Below are positions 60,719-64,000 of a DNA stretch of 64,000 nt, piece after piece (the stretch's first letter is position 1; each line of letters opens with the position of its first letter). Origin of the DNA: Monodelphis domestica (lineage: Eukaryota; Chordata; Mammalia; Didelphimorphia; Didelphidae); contig NC_077228.1 of NCBI RefSeq assembly GCF_027887165.1, positions 207,089,979 to 207,153,978 of the forward strand, read 5' to 3'. The notes beneath the pieces were generated by a model, which made no database searches, was not told the DNA's origin, and was given only the letters and a program-made list of their open reading frames with translations. Position numbers and translations under genes: made by a program.

Positions 60719-61894
60719 GTAAGTGTTTGAATTCTCAATGTGTATTTATAATTAAATCTTGATTACTTAGTCTGTATATTATTCTTTGCTTTTGTAACAA
60801 CTGGTCTTGTAAGAAACTCTGAGAACTCTGGCTCTGCTGCCTTTTGCTACTTTCCCCAGATTTGGTCTGGTTATAGGCATATAGTGACCCAAATCCCCAT
60901 CTACCACAGCACTCAACATGGTGCCACTGGACTTTGATGGCTGGAAGAGAGAGTGAGGCCAATAACTTTGGCAACTCTGCCTCAGTTAAATCCAATTCAA
61001 TCACAAATCAAGACATCACCTTTGTGATGCCATGGGCCCTCTTTCATCTTTGACCTTTCCTACATGGGAAATAATATAGATATCTCTCAGGGAAAATGCA
61101 TTAAAGGATGGAGAAAATAAATATCCTTTAATGTCTGGGTGGAGAGGGTAAAAAAAACGACAACCACCAATTAGTTTCTGACATTTTCTTAGCATAATGT
61201 TAGTAGCTAGTATGGAGATAAACTTACCTCTTAGAGAAGACCAAAATCCTATAAAGCTCCTTGACTTGGCTATAGGGTGATTCAGATCATAGTGGGCTTC
61301 TTGGGTTCTGGAACATCTCAATAGTACCACTCTCCATACTTCTTTGTTTCCCTAATCCAAACATAAACCCTCAGTTTTCCTTTCCATCTCTGTTCATTCC
61401 TACAGACCTGGCAGCCCCAATTTTCTTATTTCTATCTCCAAGTTTAGCTTTTTTTTCTTATAGCTGCTCAAGAGCACCTTTGGACTCTCCTTTTCATGTA
61501 GAACTCCTCCATCCTTCAACATAACCTACCTTTCTCTTTTCTGATACTTAAATATGCCCAATGTAACCCTTAACATCCAGGTGGAAGCCAATGATCTTAA
61601 ACCTTGCTACTCTGGGTGTCTGAAGCTATGTTGGAGAGCTCCTGTTATGGGTACTTGCCCCTGTTTATTACATCTTCTTTTTCTTCCTGATCTTAGATTT
61701 TTTTTGGCATCTGTACCATGAAAGTGTTCATTTTGCTATTTATAAGCAACTTTTGCAAAAAAAGTTCAGCTAAAGTGTGACAATGTGGTTAATAAAGTTT
61801 CTGAATTACTTTTGTTTTTTTATTTTTCTATTTTACTATCTCTCTCTTTCCTGTAGGACCATGGAGTTTATTCCTTTTCTAGGGATGTTATTCT

Positions 61895-62125
61895 GTTGTG
61901 CCTAACTCTTTGTGACCCCATTTGGGATTTCTTGGCAAAGATACTCTAGTGGTTTCCCATTTCCTTCTCCAACTTATTTTATAGATGAGAAAACTGAGGT
62001 AAACAGAGTTAAGTGACTTTTCCAAGATCATATAGCTAGTAAGTGTCTGAGTTCAAATTTGAACTTGGGTCTTCCTGAGTTTGACTACAGGCCTGGGCAA
62101 TCTATGTACTTTGCCACCTCATGGA
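61895..62125 (-). repeat. Marsupial SINE, type A, minus strand
   Basis: TGTGCCTAACTCTTTGTGAC at the left, CAAGATCATATAGCTAGTAA in the middle, TTTGCCACCTC at the right. Confidence 0.8.
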
Positions 62126-62279
62126 CTTTTATTCCATTCTTTTTTTCTTCAGTAACAGCTGAGTGATTCTGACTGGCTCCTTTTACTAAGAATGTATCTT
62201 TCATGTATATCTGTTGACTTTCCCTTGCTCCACAATTCTTAATTTTGACTTCATTATTAGTTCTAAATTATAGCAATAT

Positions 62280-62470
62280 TGAGAAATGATTATGTTTGAA
62301 ATTTATTTGTAATATTTTAAATATTTGTAATTATAATAATTATGTTATAATAGATCATTATTGTGCATTGTATTATATATTATAAAATTATATGATTATA
62401 TAATATTATAAAACTCTATGATATATAATAATAAATACTTAATATCAATATTAAATATTTATAGTATTTT
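62280..62470. repeat. AT-rich low-complexity stretch
   Basis: Runs of TATTATAAAATTATATGATT and similar; almost no G or C for about 190 bases. Confidence 0.85.
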
Positions 62471-62745
62471 AAAGTCATATCTTGAAGTTTTTAAAAGATT
62501 GGTCCCAGAGTTTGAAAACTGGGCTGACATTTACATGTGATGAACTACATATGGAATATTTGGGATCACAGTTGGTGTTCAGTCAATAATACACAAACCT
62601 CAGTTCCTTTTTAGATCCTGACAGTAGGCACTATGAATCATCACTATGCTTTCCCATAATTCTCTAAAAACTGATAAAAATGATTTTTATTTCAGAGGGC
62701 TAAGTTTTTAATCAGTATCTGAATCTTTTCTTTTTTTTATTACAG

Positions 62746-62817
62746 CTAATAGAATGGTGGATTTTGGAGATTTTATATTTTCTTTGGAAGACCTTCAACA
62801 ACAGTATGAGGATGTTG
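62746..62817 (+). CDS. EFCAB13: EFCAB13 coding exon 9, EF-hand unit 2, short half (72 bases)
   Basis: Phase 1 at both ends, residues 327-351: ANRMVDFGDFIFSLEDLQQQ, then YEDV, matching human SNHMVDIGDIIFTLNELQEQ followed by YEDV. It completes loop YRDANRMVDFGD (324-335): Tyr at position 1 and Arg at position 6 instead of the usual Asp and Gly, so it is even less canonical than unit 1. Same length and phase as exon 7. The gene continues past the window. Donor GTAAGA. Confidence 0.93.
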
Positions 62818-64000
62818 GTAAGAGAGATTTTTCTTAACATAGAAAATTCTATATTTAGATAATTGATGTTAGGTTTTTATGTTTTTTATGTATTTTTTAA
62901 TGTTGTATTTTGTTGATTTTTCATGTGAAATTTTTTCTCCAACCTTTTTACTCTAAATAATAGACTGAAAAAATGTGGCCTGAAAAATATAAATGGATTC
63001 TAAAGAATACTGAGCATATTGGGATGATTAAAATTTTTCTGATTTATCCTTTTCTTTAAAGAAGCCAGAATGAATTCAAATTCAGTAATGAATTACTTTG
63101 ACATTTAAATCCTTTTGGGGGGATTTATTCTTAGATAATTTTTAGCAAGCCATTTGTTATCTTCTTGAGGGTTTCTTCCTATCTCTTTCAGCTTTATAGT
63201 TTAATAAAATCACAGAATTATAAAACATGAAGGGGATGGTCATCTAGTCCAGCCCATAGGAAAGGAATCTCTACTGTAATAGATAAGTGGTGACCCAAAT
63301 TCTGCTTGAATACCTTAAAAGAAAGGCATCTCTCTACCCCTCAAGGCAGTCCATTCCACTTTTGGAAAGCTCTAATTATAAGGAAAATTTTCCTGACATT
63401 AAGCTGCCTTGACTTGATTTTCTGCAACTTCTACCTTTTGCTTATTGTCCCAAACAGAATATGTCAAATCTTCCCTTTCCATGACTGTCCTTTAAATACT
63501 TGGAAGAGTGATCATGCTACTCCCCATCCCTCCCCACTTCAAGTCTTCCCTTCAGGCTAAACATTCCCAATTGGTTCAATATATGCATTAAACCATGGTG
63601 TCCCCAAACTGAACACAATAGTAAAAATTTGAGTCAAGATTGTAATGAGACTGTCACCTCCCTATTCCTAGTAGCTATCTCTTTCTTTCTTTTTTAAAAT
63701 CCTTTCCTCCTGTCTTACAATCAATACTATATATCAGTTCTAAGACAGAAGTCTAGTAAAGGCTAGGCAATTGGGGTTAAATGACTTACCCAGGGTCACA
63801 CAGCTCGCAAGCTTCTAGGTCTAGTGCTCTATCCATTGCCTTTACCTTCTGAACAATGTCTTTTTTTTTTTAAACTCCCAATCCTTGATCCTTCTCTTTT
63901 GCCTTGGAACCAATACACAGTATTGATTCCAAGATATAATATGGTAAGGGTTTAAAAAAGAAAAAAACAGAAATTTCTCCAGTGTGCTATCTGTTCTGAT
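62818..64000 (+). other. EFCAB13: EFCAB13 intron running off the window
   Basis: No further exon seen up to 64,000. A minus SINE lies at about 63,690-63,835 and a short SINE-like piece at about 63,875-63,960. Confidence 0.7.
63690..63835 (-). repeat. Marsupial SINE, type B, shortened, minus strand
   Basis: TTAAAATCCTTTCCTCCTGT, ACCCAGGGTCACACAGCTCG, CTAGTGCTCTATCCATTG. Confidence 0.75.

Larger units (their letters stand above)
60719..62745 (+). other. EFCAB13: EFCAB13 intron inside EF-hand unit 2
   Basis: Phase 1 intron of 2.0 kb with a minus SINE (61,895-62,125) and a very AT-rich stretch (62,280-62,470). Nothing else is assignable. Confidence 0.8.

Overview
This is vertebrate nuclear DNA, most likely from a marsupial. 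The reasons are GT-AG split exons, dense interspersed SINEs and 5'-truncated LINE-1 copies, many microsatellites, and protein sequence close to but distinct from human. The SINE types resemble those I associate with opossum, wallaby and related genomes, but species cannot be fixed by eye. No bacterial or phage gene, CRISPR array or other prokaryotic system is present, and almost every long open frame lies in a repeat, a microsatellite or a CpG-rich stretch.

Two host genes lie on the plus strand. (1) 532-~17,910: the last four exons of integrin beta-3 (ITGB3), carrying the end of the ectodomain, the transmembrane helix and the cytoplasmic tail, followed by a roughly 4.1 kb 3' UTR that probably ends just after an ATTAAA at 17,884. 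(2) From a CpG island at about 32,400-32,970 to the window end: the 5' part of EFCAB13 (the Efcab3-like EF-hand gene). I find nine coding exons. Their phases join without conflict into 350 codons plus one base, starting at an ATG at 37,448. The gene continues beyond 64,000. ITGB3 followed by EFCAB13 in the same orientation is the order I know from human chromosome 17, so the locus is syntenic.

From residue 208 onward the EFCAB13 protein is built from repeated 72-residue units. Each unit is coded by one 144-base exon plus one 72-base exon, with every intron in phase 1. Two units are seen, and their EF-hand loops are degenerate.

The rest is intronic and intergenic DNA. The region between the genes (17.9-32.4 kb) is crowded with SINEs, two L1 insertions with readable target-site duplications, and LTR-like fossils. 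The EFCAB13 introns hold two more well-delimited L1 insertions and one old L1 fragment that keeps its 5' half. No new biological system was found. The observations best worth a second look are the 144/72-base exon module, a different beta-3 C-terminus (RGNS in place of human RGT), low-complexity coding tracts in EFCAB13, and several readable insertion structures.
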